Part shown: positions 17,956 to 25,432 of the stretch, one piece after another
Numbering within the stretch: position 1 is the stretch's first letter
Layout of the letters: every line of letters starts with the position of its first letter
The notes under the pieces: model-generated
Databases searched by the model: none
Seen by the model: the letters and a program-made list of their open reading frames with translations, nothing else
What the model was told of the DNA's origin: nothing
Assembly: GCA_024653965.1 (NCBI GenBank)
Contig: JANLGW010000143.1
Location: 1 to 49,379 of the forward strand
Direction of reading: 5' to 3'
From: Rhodospirillales bacterium
GTDB lineage: Bacteria; Pseudomonadota; Alphaproteobacteria; Rhodospirillales; Magnetovibrionaceae
DNA: 49,379 nucleotides
Program-made: the position numbers and the translations under genes

Positions 17956-18312
17956 ATGTCTTTTTATGTTTATCGTCGCGATGATCTAATGGCTCAATTG
18001 ATAACGGTGGTCGTCACCTTGGCGGTGGAAGGCGAGATTGAAGCCGCATTGCAAAAATGGCAGCAGCATATGGCGGCGAACAAGCGTTGTGGGTGTGGGA
18101 ATGATACTTTTGACCCGGTGAACTGCAGTTATTGTTTGACGGGAAGGCTGTTGCATTTGGAATTGCTGCACGCCGATTCATCTGCAAATGTAGACTGCCT
18201 GAAAACGGGGCGCGCAATTAGCGCCGTCAGTGCGTACGTTCAGAAAAAAAGAGCCGCTGTTCCGAATGGGTTTACCAGCCCAGCAACGCATGAAGCTGAG
18301 TCTCGTACATGA
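17956..18312 (+). CDS. Hypothetical small protein with a cysteine cluster
   Basis: Unrecognised protein of 118 residues. The notable feature is CGCGNDTFDPVNCSYC at about residues 46-61, four or five cysteines spaced like a small metal-binding knuckle. The start at ATG 17956 was chosen because GGAAGCGGA lies about eight bases upstream; an in-frame ATG at 17938 lacks such a site. Just before it an imperfect palindrome (GCGTTA near 17900, TAACGC near 17930) may be regulatory. The 3' end overlaps about 40 bases of the converging nickel/cobalt transporter gene, which is unusual and lowers confidence in the exact end. Confidence 0.5.
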   Translation: MSFYVYRRDDLMAQLITVVVTLAVEGEIEAALQKWQQHMAANKRCGCGNDTFDPVNCSYCLTGRLLHLELLHADSSANVDCLKTGRAISAVSAYVQKKRAAVPNGFTSPATHEAESRT

Positions 18313-18994
18313 TGACTGCGCCGAGGCCTAATGTGGCGAAACCGGTGGCGCCTTGGATCGTGCGGTTGGCCCAGGTGAGAAATTGCGCAGAAAGCGCCAA
18401 CGGCACGGCGATGATTGCGCTTAATGACGCCATGCCGAGCATCGAGCCTAAACCGAATACCGCCACATAACCCAGGCCCATCACGGGCGTCGGTGCGGTC
18501 GATGCGCTGAGCATCAGCAACGCCGCCGAACCCGCCATGCCGTGCATCATGCCGACGGCAAGGGCGCGCAGAGGAAAGGCCTTGTGATCGTGATCATGGC
18601 GTTTGGGGTTGTGCGCTTCGATTTTTTCGCCCAAATGGCTGTGGGCATGGAAGTGGGCATTTCCTCCGGCCCCGGCATGATGGTGGACGTGAAAGTGTAT
18701 GCGTTCGCGCACCAGCCGAAAGATGACCTGCCCGCCGAGCATCACCAACATCACACCGACGCCGAATTCCAGCCATCCGGCCAGACCGTTCGATAGAATA
18801 AGCCCCAATCCGACCGACAGGCCCGCAAAAGTCATCAGCGTCAGCGTGTGGCCTAAGCCCCAAACTGCGCCCAAACGCATGATGGATTTGACTGAAGACT
18901 GACGCGCCGCCATGGAACTGACGGCGGCGACGTGGTCGGCTTCCAGCGCGTGGCTCATGCCGATCAGCAGCGCCAGGGTGAAAAACGAGAGCAT
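18272..18994 (-). CDS. NiCoT/UreH-like nickel or cobalt transporter with His-rich loop
   Basis: Inner-membrane protein of 240 residues with about six hydrophobic segments. It shows transition-metal transporter motifs: GMSHALEADHVAAVSS near the N-terminus (H-x4-D-H signature), WGLGHTLTLMTF in the next helix, and MMHGMAGSAALLML. The central cytoplasmic or periplasmic loop is extremely His-rich (HFHVHHHAGAGGNAHFHAHS, then HDHDHK), a presumed metal-binding store. Such proteins import Ni2+ or Co2+ for metalloenzymes or cobalamin. AAGGAA precedes ATG 18994. It lies downstream of folE in the same direction, 115 bases away. No urease or cobalamin genes are in the window. Confidence 0.85.
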   Translation of the reverse strand: MLSFFTLALLIGMSHALEADHVAAVSSMAARQSSVKSIMRLGAVWGLGHTLTLMTFAGLSVGLGLILSNGLAGWLEFGVGVMLVMLGGQVIFRLVRERIHFHVHHHAGAGGNAHFHAHSHLGEKIEAHNPKRHDHDHKAFPLRALAVGMMHGMAGSAALLMLSASTAPTPVMGLGYVAVFGLGSMLGMASLSAIIAVPLALSAQFLTWANRTIQGATGFATLGLGAVIMYETQLHALLGW

Positions 18995-19109
18995 GCGGGT
19001 TCCTTAAAGTTAAGCCGCGCGGGAAGGCGCGGAAAAACGGAACCCAGATGGTAAACAACTCCCGGCATTCGGGCAACATGCCTGTCATCGGTAAAACGAT
19101 AGGCGGGGA

Positions 19110-19739
19110 TCAGACCAGTTCGATGGTGGACGAAGGATTGGCGATCATCGATAAAAATTCGCGCCGCGTGCGGTCGTCTTCACGGAATGCCCCGATCATT
19201 TTCGACGTGACCATGGAAACGCCCGTTTTGTGCACACCGCGACAGGTCATGCACTGGTGCGCGGCTTCGATCACGACCGCCACGCCTTCGGGCTGCAGCA
19301 CGTCGTTGATGGCGTTGGCGATCTGCGCGGTCATCTTTTCTTGGATTTGCAGACGTTGGGCGTATAGCTCCACCACACGCGCCAGTTTGGAAATACCCAC
19401 CACGCGCTTGTTTGGCAGGTACGCCACATGGGCTTTGCCGATGATGGCGGCCATGTGATGTTCGCAGTGCGATTCGAAGCGGATGTCGCGCAGCAACACC
19501 ATTTCGTCGTAACCCTCGACCTCTTCAAAGGTGCGTTGAAGGATGTCTTGGGGGTCGGCTTTGTAGCCTTGGAAATATTCTTCATAAGCGCGCACCACGC
19601 GCGCCGGAGTGTCGCGCAGGCCCTCGCGATCGGGGTTGTCGCCCGCCCATTCGATTAACGTGCGCACGGCCTTTTCGGCTTGTTCACGCGACGGACGAGC
19701 ATCGGCAATGCCGACGATGGAAAGAGGGTGCTTGGCCAC
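19110..19739 (-). CDS. folE: GTP cyclohydrolase I (FolE type)
   Basis: Enzyme of 209 residues that converts GTP to dihydroneopterin triphosphate, the first step towards folate and queuosine. Zinc and active-site motifs are [20 protein letters not shown] and the later [11 protein letters not shown], with [20 protein letters not shown] between them. The length is typical for the bacterial enzyme. The start is GTG at 19739 (family-like [10 protein letters not shown]) with AAGGA upstream. It sits between apaG and the nickel/cobalt transporter, all leftward. Confidence 0.95.
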   Translation of the reverse strand: MAKHPLSIVGIADARPSREQAEKAVRTLIEWAGDNPDREGLRDTPARVVRAYEEYFQGYKADPQDILQRTFEEVEGYDEMVLLRDIRFESHCEHHMAAIIGKAHVAYLPNKRVVGISKLARVVELYAQRLQIQEKMTAQIANAINDVLQPEGVAVVIEAAHQCMTCRGVHKTGVSMVTSKMIGAFREDDRTRREFLSMIANPSSTIELV

Positions 19740-19846
19740 GGTTTATATCCTTGTTCTGGACCCGGCGGGTGGTTGGGCCGGGCGTCTTAACCCCATATGG
19801 GGGGCCAGGAGGGCGGGTTCAACGCCCAGGGTTATTCAGAGTTATT

Positions 19847-20269
19847 TCAGTGTAGCAGACGGCTTAGCGCAGGGCTATCGAGAGAAAAGGCCGGAATGGT
19901 GGCCTGGAACGTTTCGCCGCTTTCGGTTTGCATGACGTAGTGGCCCTGCATGATGCCCGATGCGGTGCCCAGAGGCGTGCCGCTGGAATATTCAAAGCTT
20001 TCGCCGGGGCCTAAAATGGGCTGTTCGCCGATCACACCCGCGCCGGTTACTTCCTGCACATGGCCCAGTTCGTCGGTGATGCGCCAATAGCGGCTTTTCA
20101 GCTGTATTGTTTGGGTGCCTTGGTTTTCGATGCGCACATGGTAAGCCCACACGAAGCGGTGTTCTTCCGGGTCGCTTTGTTCGTCCAGATACTCCGGTTC
20201 CACCGAAACGGTGATGAATCGGGTGGTTAGGGCGTAAATACCTTCGGCAATCGGGGCGAGGCGCTCCAT
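19847..20269 (-). CDS. apaG: ApaG/CorD family protein
   Basis: Small beta-sandwich protein of 140 residues, related to the C-terminal domain of some F-box proteins. Family motifs are FITVSVEPEYLDEQSDPEEH, RFVWAYHVRIENQGTQTIQL, then SRYWRITDELGHVQEVTGAGV and FEYSSGTPLGTASGIMQGHY. ApaG binds pyrophosphate and nucleotides in other bacteria; its cellular role is unclear. The start at ATG 20269 gives the standard length. The frame stays open upstream to 20734, but that part lies over the radical SAM gene and is not ApaG-like. Confidence 0.93.
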   Translation of the reverse strand: MERLAPIAEGIYALTTRFITVSVEPEYLDEQSDPEEHRFVWAYHVRIENQGTQTIQLKSRYWRITDELGHVQEVTGAGVIGEQPILGPGESFEYSSGTPLGTASGIMQGHYVMQTESGETFQATIPAFSLDSPALSRLLH

Positions 20270-20355
20270 GATGGGGACCTTTCTGGTTATTTCGTTCTCT
20301 ATTATCTGGGGATTTTTGGGTAAATGTCCAGGGGGACGCTGAGCAATTGTCATGA

Positions 20356-21315
20356 TCAGCGCGATGAACACGACGCTCCGCCCAAAACGCAGAACTTGGC
20401 GCAGTGTGGATGGTTGAGGCGCACGGCGCCCTGGGCCTCGGCCAGACGGCTCCCTAAATCGAACGCCGGATCGTAGGGCAACAAGGTGCAGGGCACCACG
20501 CGGGGGCGCAAATCCCCCTTGCGCAGCACCACCATGCGCGACGTGGCGCACATTTGCGCATCGGGGCGCACGTTTAAGATCGCCCAGCACGCGGTGGTGA
20601 TTTCGGGCACGTCTTGGGCTTCGTCCATTTCCGGAAACAGCACCAATCGCGCCGGATTCTGCGCATCGAGGTCCAATCCCCAGGCGCCGAACAGGCGCTG
20701 ATAAGCGGCGCGGGCTTCGCTTTCGCTTTGGCAATACAGCGCACGCCCTGCCACGTCGAGCCTAAAACCGTGTTCAATCAGCCACTTCACGCTGCGTTCC
20801 AGCGGCGCCCAGGTGCCGGGGCCTCGCTCTTGTTCGTGGATGGCGGGGGTGGGGTGGTCGATGGAGACGCGCAGCGTCAGCCGCTCCGCGCCAAAACGCC
20901 GGTTCAGCGCCAGCAGTCGGTCGCGGTTATGCCACAGCGGTTTCATGGCGTTGGTCAGCACCAGGGTCTTGAAGCCGCGTTCCAGCACGTCGCCCAGCAT
21001 GTCGGGCAGGGCTTTATTCATGAACGGCTCGCCGCCGGTAAAACCGATTTCTTCGGTGGGCAGGTTTAGCGCTTTGATTTCATCCAAAAAGCCCCGCACG
21101 TGCGATGCATTCAGATAGGCCAGATCGTCCTTTTTGGGGCCGGAATCCATGTAACAGTTGGCGCAGGTGATGTTGCACAGACTTCCGGTATTGAACCAAA
21201 GTGTGTGCAGGCGTGCCAAATCGACCCAGGCGCGGGCCTCGCCCTTGGCGGTAAACAAGGGGTCTTTGAACTTGGCCGGATCGAGCGGTTTAAAATCGTA
21301 GGCGCCTTCGGGCAT
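20356..21315 (-). CDS. Radical SAM domain protein
   Basis: Iron-sulfur enzyme of 319 residues of the radical S-adenosylmethionine superfamily. The cluster motif CxxxCxxC appears in SLCNITCANCYMDSGP at about residues 46-61, and EEIGFTGGEPFMNKALPDML carries the GGEP SAM-binding motif at about 92-111. The C-terminal end has extra cysteines (CWAIL, AQMCATSR, VPCTLLP, CAKFCVLGGASC) that could ligate an auxiliary cluster, as in SPASM/twitch proteins, although the spacing is not canonical. The reaction is unknown. It is the first gene of a leftward series with apaG and folE. Confidence 0.85.
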   Translation of the reverse strand: MPEGAYDFKPLDPAKFKDPLFTAKGEARAWVDLARLHTLWFNTGSLCNITCANCYMDSGPKKDDLAYLNASHVRGFLDEIKALNLPTEEIGFTGGEPFMNKALPDMLGDVLERGFKTLVLTNAMKPLWHNRDRLLALNRRFGAERLTLRVSIDHPTPAIHEQERGPGTWAPLERSVKWLIEHGFRLDVAGRALYCQSESEARAAYQRLFGAWGLDLDAQNPARLVLFPEMDEAQDVPEITTACWAILNVRPDAQMCATSRMVVLRKGDLRPRVVPCTLLPYDPAFDLGSRLAEAQGAVRLNHPHCAKFCVLGGASCSSR

Positions 21316-21388
21316 GAACGAGTTCCAAACGGTTGTGAATGTTTCTATGTAGGCTTCGCCCGGTGTTGTGGCAAGGTTACGGGCTATC

Positions 21389-21417
21389 TTGCCAGAATTA
21401 AGGCCTTGTCCTATACA
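21389..21417 (+). promoter_or_regulatory. Promoter of tRNA-Gly
   Basis: TTGCCA (21389-21394) and TATACA (21412-21417) are separated by exactly 17 bases, and the -10 ends 13 bases before the tRNA. The positions fit a standard housekeeping-sigma promoter. Confidence 0.6.
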
Positions 21418-21430
21418 GGGGCCTATACAC

Positions 21431-21504
21431 GCGGGTGTAGCTCAATGGTAGAGCAGAAGCTTCCCAAGCTTAAGACGAGAGTTCGATTCTCTTCACCCGC
21501 TCCA
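21431..21504 (+). tRNA. tRNA-Gly (anticodon CCC)
   Basis: The acceptor GCGGGTG pairs with CACCCGC, followed by discriminator T and encoded CCA. The D-arm is TAGCTCAATGGTAGAGC. The anticodon loop TTCCCAA gives anticodon CCC, flanked by AAGC/GCTT. The T-arm is GAGAGTTCGATTCTCT. Confidence 0.95.
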
Positions 21505-21625
21505 GCACTTTCCGCAGAAATCCTCAAGTTTTCCGCCATTCCGTCTTGCCGGGATATGCGCCGTTGGGCCCTTTTTGCCGTGTGGTAACTTACATGAGCA
21601 CTTACATTTCAGGCAGGGTGGAAAA

Positions 21626-22699
21626 ATGGATCGCATATTCATTGATGCCAACATTTGGTTGGATTTTTATGACGGTCGTTTGAAAGACATCGGTCAACTG
21701 CTTGAGACGTTGCAAGCCTTGACGGGCCACTTGATCCTCCCAAAACAAGTTGTTTTTGAAGTTCACAGGAACAGGGTGAATAGGTATCTGAATTCAATAA
21801 ACAGTTCTATGAAACAGGACACCACGTTTGATATGGAATTCGGCAGACTGCCGGATGTGACAGAAGAATGTGCAAGCTGGAATAAAGGCCTGAAAGAGCT
21901 GAGAGAGGAATTCAAGGGTAGGAAAGAGGCTATCTATCAGCAACGCGTAAGAATCGTTTCTGAGCATACGGAAGCTGTATGTCTTGGGACTGACGATGCC
22001 TCGCGGACATTTGAGACGATCTTCAAAAATTGTATAGAGGCTACAGATCCTGAAATTGAGCTTGCTCGCCTTCGGAAAGATCGCGGAAACCCTCCAGGGA
22101 AACGTAACGATTCCTTAGGGGATCAAATTTGCTGGGAACAAATTTTATCTACGTTAAACGATGGCGATCGTCTCTGGATCATTTCGAGGGATGGTGACTA
22201 TACAGTTTCTAATGGTGAAGGCTTGTTCCTTGATCCATTGCTTATGTATGAACTGAGATCAAAATTTGACACCCTTCCAGAGGTTCACTGTTTCACAGAT
22301 TTGCCGAAAGCCCTGAAACACTTCAAGACAAACAAGAGCGAAAGAGAGAATTTTAGTATTCCGTCTGATCAGGATTTGGATAAAATCGCGAATGAGTATC
22401 GCGAGGTCCAAGCTGGAAATATTTCAGCAATGGCGAAGGCGCTTTTGGGTCTTCCTCCATCCGACAACTACGAAGGTCCTCCAGGTTGGATATTTGGTAT
22501 ACCTCCCTATTTACAGAATTCGCGCGTCCGCTTTAGCACCCTTTTGGGGGGCATTAAGCCCGAGGAATGTCCGAACTGTGGGGCAAGCTTAGTGGGCAAT
22601 GGCTGGATTTCTCGGGCATCTTCTTCGCGTGCTGAGACGTATCAGACAGTTTGCGGAAAGTGTCAGGAATGGATTGATTCTGGCATTCCGTGGAATTGA
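21626..22699 (+). CDS. PIN-like domain protein with C-terminal zinc ribbon
   Basis: Predicted metal-dependent nuclease of 357 residues. The N-terminus RIFIDANIWLDFYDG matches the first PIN strand with its acidic residue and Asn. Further candidate acidic positions are Glu in VVFEVHRNRVNRYL, Asp in NDSLGDQICWEQIL and Asp in LWIISRDGDYTV, which together give the usual PIN tetrad. The layout resembles the long PIN-like families such as DUF4935. The end carries two Cys pairs, CPNCGAS and CGKCQEW, typical of a zinc ribbon. The gene begins about 120 bases after tRNA-Gly and is visibly more AT-rich than its neighbours, suggesting acquisition. No antitoxin-like ORF is adjacent. ATG 21626; the start before it at 21575 lacks a site. 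Confidence 0.75.
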   Translation: MDRIFIDANIWLDFYDGRLKDIGQLLETLQALTGHLILPKQVVFEVHRNRVNRYLNSINSSMKQDTTFDMEFGRLPDVTEECASWNKGLKELREEFKGRKEAIYQQRVRIVSEHTEAVCLGTDDASRTFETIFKNCIEATDPEIELARLRKDRGNPPGKRNDSLGDQICWEQILSTLNDGDRLWIISRDGDYTVSNGEGLFLDPLLMYELRSKFDTLPEVHCFTDLPKALKHFKTNKSERENFSIPSDQDLDKIANEYREVQAGNISAMAKALLGLPPSDNYEGPPGWIFGIPPYLQNSRVRFSTLLGGIKPEECPNCGASLVGNGWISRASSSRAETYQTVCGKCQEWIDSGIPWN

Positions 22700-22843
22700 T
22701 CTGTCGAATGGCAAGAATTAAGCTGACAAAGGCTATCGTTGCCGGATTGTCTGTTTCAGAAAAGAGCTAGGTGCTCACGTGGGGTTCCGTGGTCAAAGGC
22801 TTCAGCGTGCGCGGCACTCATGATCTGCGCCCGCGCGTCACCC

Positions 22844-23647
22844 TCACTCCGCCGCAGCGTTGAGCGTGGAGCCGGCATATTCGGCGGTTTCGTTTTGGAA
22901 ATTTTGCCAATAAACGATTTCCAGGCTGCCGTCGGCATTTTCCACCAGCGCCGAGCAGCTTTCCACCCAATCACCGCAGTTGCAGTATAAAACATCGTCG
23001 ATCAGGCGCATTTCCGGGTGGTGGATGTGGCCGCAAATGATGCCGTCGTATCCGTGAACGCGCACCAATCTTGCCACCGCTTCTTCGTATTGGGCGATAT
23101 ATTTTACGGCGTTTTTGACCTTGTATTTCAAATAGGCCGACAACGACCAATACGGAAAACCAAGCCGGTGCCGCACACGGTTGAGCATGCGGTTCAACAC
23201 CAGCGCGAACAGGTATGCGCTGTCGCCGATCTTGGCCAGCCATTTGGCGTAGCGGATTACGGAATCAAACTCGTCGCCGTGGGTGACGATCAGCTTGCGG
23301 CCATCGGGCATGATGTGCACGCCGTTGGCTACGACCTCGACGCCGCCGAATTGATGATCGACAAAATCGCGGGCGAATTCGTCGTGATTGCCTGGCACAA
23401 AAATCACACGCGTGCCCTTGCGCGCCAAACGCAGGATTTTCTGCACTACGTCGTTATGCGGCTGGGGCCAATACCATGAACGCCTCAATCGCCAGCCGTC
23501 GATGATGTCGCCGACCAGATACAGCGTTTCACATTCCATATCGCGCAGGAAATCGAGCAGCAGTTCCGCCTGACACCCCAAACTGCCCAGGTGAATGTCC
23601 GAAAGAAACACGGTCCGGTATCGGCGAGGGCCGCGGCATGTATGCAA
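22844..23647 (-). CDS. LpxH-like metallophosphoesterase
   Basis: Calcineurin-type phosphoesterase of 267 residues, similar to UDP-2,3-diacylglucosamine diphosphatase. Metal-binding motifs in order are FLSDIHLGSLG, YLVGDIIDGWRLRR, FVPGNHDEFARDF, VTHGDEFDSV and IICGHIHHPEMR. Lipid A synthesis in many alphaproteobacteria uses LpxI rather than LpxH, so the true substrate may be another phosphodiester or nucleotide-sugar; no lpx gene is nearby. The start is TTG at 23647 because no ATG or GTG lies before the first motif and a stop is close upstream. Confidence 0.82.
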   Translation of the reverse strand: MHTCRGPRRYRTVFLSDIHLGSLGCQAELLLDFLRDMECETLYLVGDIIDGWRLRRSWYWPQPHNDVVQKILRLARKGTRVIFVPGNHDEFARDFVDHQFGGVEVVANGVHIMPDGRKLIVTHGDEFDSVIRYAKWLAKIGDSAYLFALVLNRMLNRVRHRLGFPYWSLSAYLKYKVKNAVKYIAQYEEAVARLVRVHGYDGIICGHIHHPEMRLIDDVLYCNCGDWVESCSALVENADGSLEIVYWQNFQNETAEYAGSTLNAAAE

Positions 23648-23789
23648 AACATTTCCCCAAGTGAATGGCCCCTAAACGAACAGCCAGTCGAATGGCGTGA
23701 CAAAGCTCAGCAGAGTGAACGCTAAAATTCTTACAAGCAGATGGCAGTTCCACAACATCTTGATGACATTTTCTAATTTTGTGGCTGAA

Positions 23790-25163
23790 TTAGTGGCTGG
23801 CGCCGTCGAATGCCCGCACGATCAGCGAGGCGTTGGAACCGCCGAAGCCGAACGAGTTGGACATTGCGGCCCGCACCTTGCGCTGTTTTGCGACATGCGG
23901 GACCAAATCGATGGTGCATCCATCGACCGGATGATCGAGGTTCAGGGTGGGCGGAACGATGCCGGTTTTGACCGCCAAAATAGAAAAGATGGTTTCGACC
24001 GCGCCGGACGCACCCATAAGATGGCCGATGGCAGATTTGGTCGACGACATAGATAGTGTGCGTGACGCATCGCTGAAAGCGAGCTTGACCGCATCGAGTT
24101 CGATCGTATCGGCCTTCATCGATGTGCCGTGGGCATTGATGTAGTCGATGTCTTCGGGATTTAAGCGTGCGCGTTTCAGCGCGGCCTGCATACAGCGTAG
24201 CGCGCCGCCCATGTCCAGGCCGGACGTCGCGATGGGGTTGTTGCCACCGGCAAGGCCGTAACCGACAACTTCGGCATAAATGCGCGCGCCGCGCCGTTTG
24301 GCGTGTTCCAGTTCTTCCAACACCACGACGCCTGCGCCTTCACCCATGACAAAACCGTCGCGGTCTTGATCCCAGGGGCGCGAGGCCCGGGTGGGGTCGT
24401 TGTTGCGTTTGGTCGAAAGGGCTTTGGCGGCGGCGAACCCGGCAATGCCGATGCGGCAGCAGGTGGCTTCCGCGCCGCCCGCGATCATCACGTCGGCGTC
24501 GTCTGAAATGATCAGGCGCGCGGCGTCGCCGATGGCGTGCGCGCCGGTGGAACAGGCGGTGACGACGGCGTGATTGGGGCCCATGAAACCGAATTTGATC
24601 GATACCTGACCCGACAACAAATTGATCAGGCTGGCAGGAATAAAAAACGGGCTGACGCGGCGCACGCCGCCTTCTTCGGATTCGGCAAATACCGAACCAC
24701 GGCAAACTTCCGACAAACCGCCGTAACCCGATCCGATAAGAACCCCGGTGCGAAAACGATCCTGGTCGGCTTGGGGCATCCAGCCGCTGTCTTCAACCGC
24801 CTGCTGGGCAGCGGCTAGGCCGTAAACGATGAAGTCGCCCATGCGGCGGCGATCCTTGGGCGAGACGTAATCATCGGGGTTGAACAGGCCGGGGCCTTGG
24901 CCCAGCGGAATCTGCCCCGCGATTTTGACGGGAAGGTCGGAAACGTCAAATCGTTCGATGGCATCGATGCCCGATGAACCGTTGATGAGTTTGTTCCAGG
25001 TCGCTTCGACGCCGTTGGCAAGCGGCGATACCATGCCCAAACCGGTGACCACCACGCGCCGTTGACTGGTGATGGGCACGGGCTGTGCGGTGATGCGCCG
25101 TTCCGTCGGCACGGATAACAGGTCTGGTGGAGAAACCGGAAGATGCGACTGATGCAGCGTCAT
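23790..25163 (-). CDS. fabF: Beta-ketoacyl-ACP synthase II (FabF-like)
   Basis: Condensing enzyme of 457 residues that elongates acyl-ACP with malonyl-ACP. The catalytic triad is in VTACSTGAHAIGDAAR (Cys), YINAHGTSMKADTIE (His) and STKSAIGHLMGASGAVE (Lys/His); the glycine-rich SNSFGFGGSNASLIV closes the fold. The first about 33 residues (MTLHQSHLPVSPPDLLSVPT and beyond) precede the normal N-terminus RRVVVTGLGMVSPLANG and are an extension not usual for housekeeping FabF. No acpP, fabG or fabH lies nearby, so this is a solitary copy, perhaps for a special acyl chain. ATG 25163. Confidence 0.88.
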   Translation of the reverse strand: MTLHQSHLPVSPPDLLSVPTERRITAQPVPITSQRRVVVTGLGMVSPLANGVEATWNKLINGSSGIDAIERFDVSDLPVKIAGQIPLGQGPGLFNPDDYVSPKDRRRMGDFIVYGLAAAQQAVEDSGWMPQADQDRFRTGVLIGSGYGGLSEVCRGSVFAESEEGGVRRVSPFFIPASLINLLSGQVSIKFGFMGPNHAVVTACSTGAHAIGDAARLIISDDADVMIAGGAEATCCRIGIAGFAAAKALSTKRNNDPTRASRPWDQDRDGFVMGEGAGVVVLEELEHAKRRGARIYAEVVGYGLAGGNNPIATSGLDMGGALRCMQAALKRARLNPEDIDYINAHGTSMKADTIELDAVKLAFSDASRTLSMSSTKSAIGHLMGASGAVETIFSILAVKTGIVPPTLNLDHPVDGCTIDLVPHVAKQRKVRAAMSNSFGFGGSNASLIVRAFDGASH

Positions 25164-25307
25164 GTTGGGTTCACCGATGCTGTCCGAATGGGTTTCCCGC
25201 AGGGGTGGTTAAGCGGGCGGCACGGGGCCTAAATCGAATCGACCTAATGCCTGAAGCGCCATCGTGCGAGATTTGTGTGAACCTTTGTTGACAGCACGCT
25301 AGGGTCG

Positions 25308-25370
25308 TAGAGGGCGATTCACGTAATAGGTTGAAACAAGAATGCTTCAACCTATTGCGATCGCACTCTA
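25308..25370 (+). repeat. Palindromic repeat element, copy 1
   Basis: A 63-bp element begins TAGAGGGCGATTCAC and ends GATCGCACTCTA, so its ends are imperfect inverted repeats. The core stem AATAGGTTGAA/TTCAACCTATT surrounds the centre ACAAGAATGC. It lies upstream of the CoA-transferase gene. It shares ends and centre with the copies at 29513-29575 and, in reverse orientation, 30200-30263. Confidence 0.75.
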
Positions 25371-25432
25371 AGCGCTTCATTGTCTTTAGCAATTTCGTTG
25401 CGCGGCGGTTTAAGCCCGGCCATGATGGGCGC

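Noticed and set aside
19040-19085. Cobalamin-riboswitch-like string on the plus strand (GGAACCC, GGTAAACAACTCC, GGGCAAC)
   Set aside because: It lies antisense to both neighbouring leftward genes, with no gene downstream on its own strand, and the full B12-box and outer stems are not recognisable. Chance similarity is more likely.
21431-22760. Integration at tRNA-Gly with a direct repeat of the tRNA 3' end
   Set aside because: No copy of the tRNA 3' end was found in the region downstream of the PIN-like gene, and there is no integrase.
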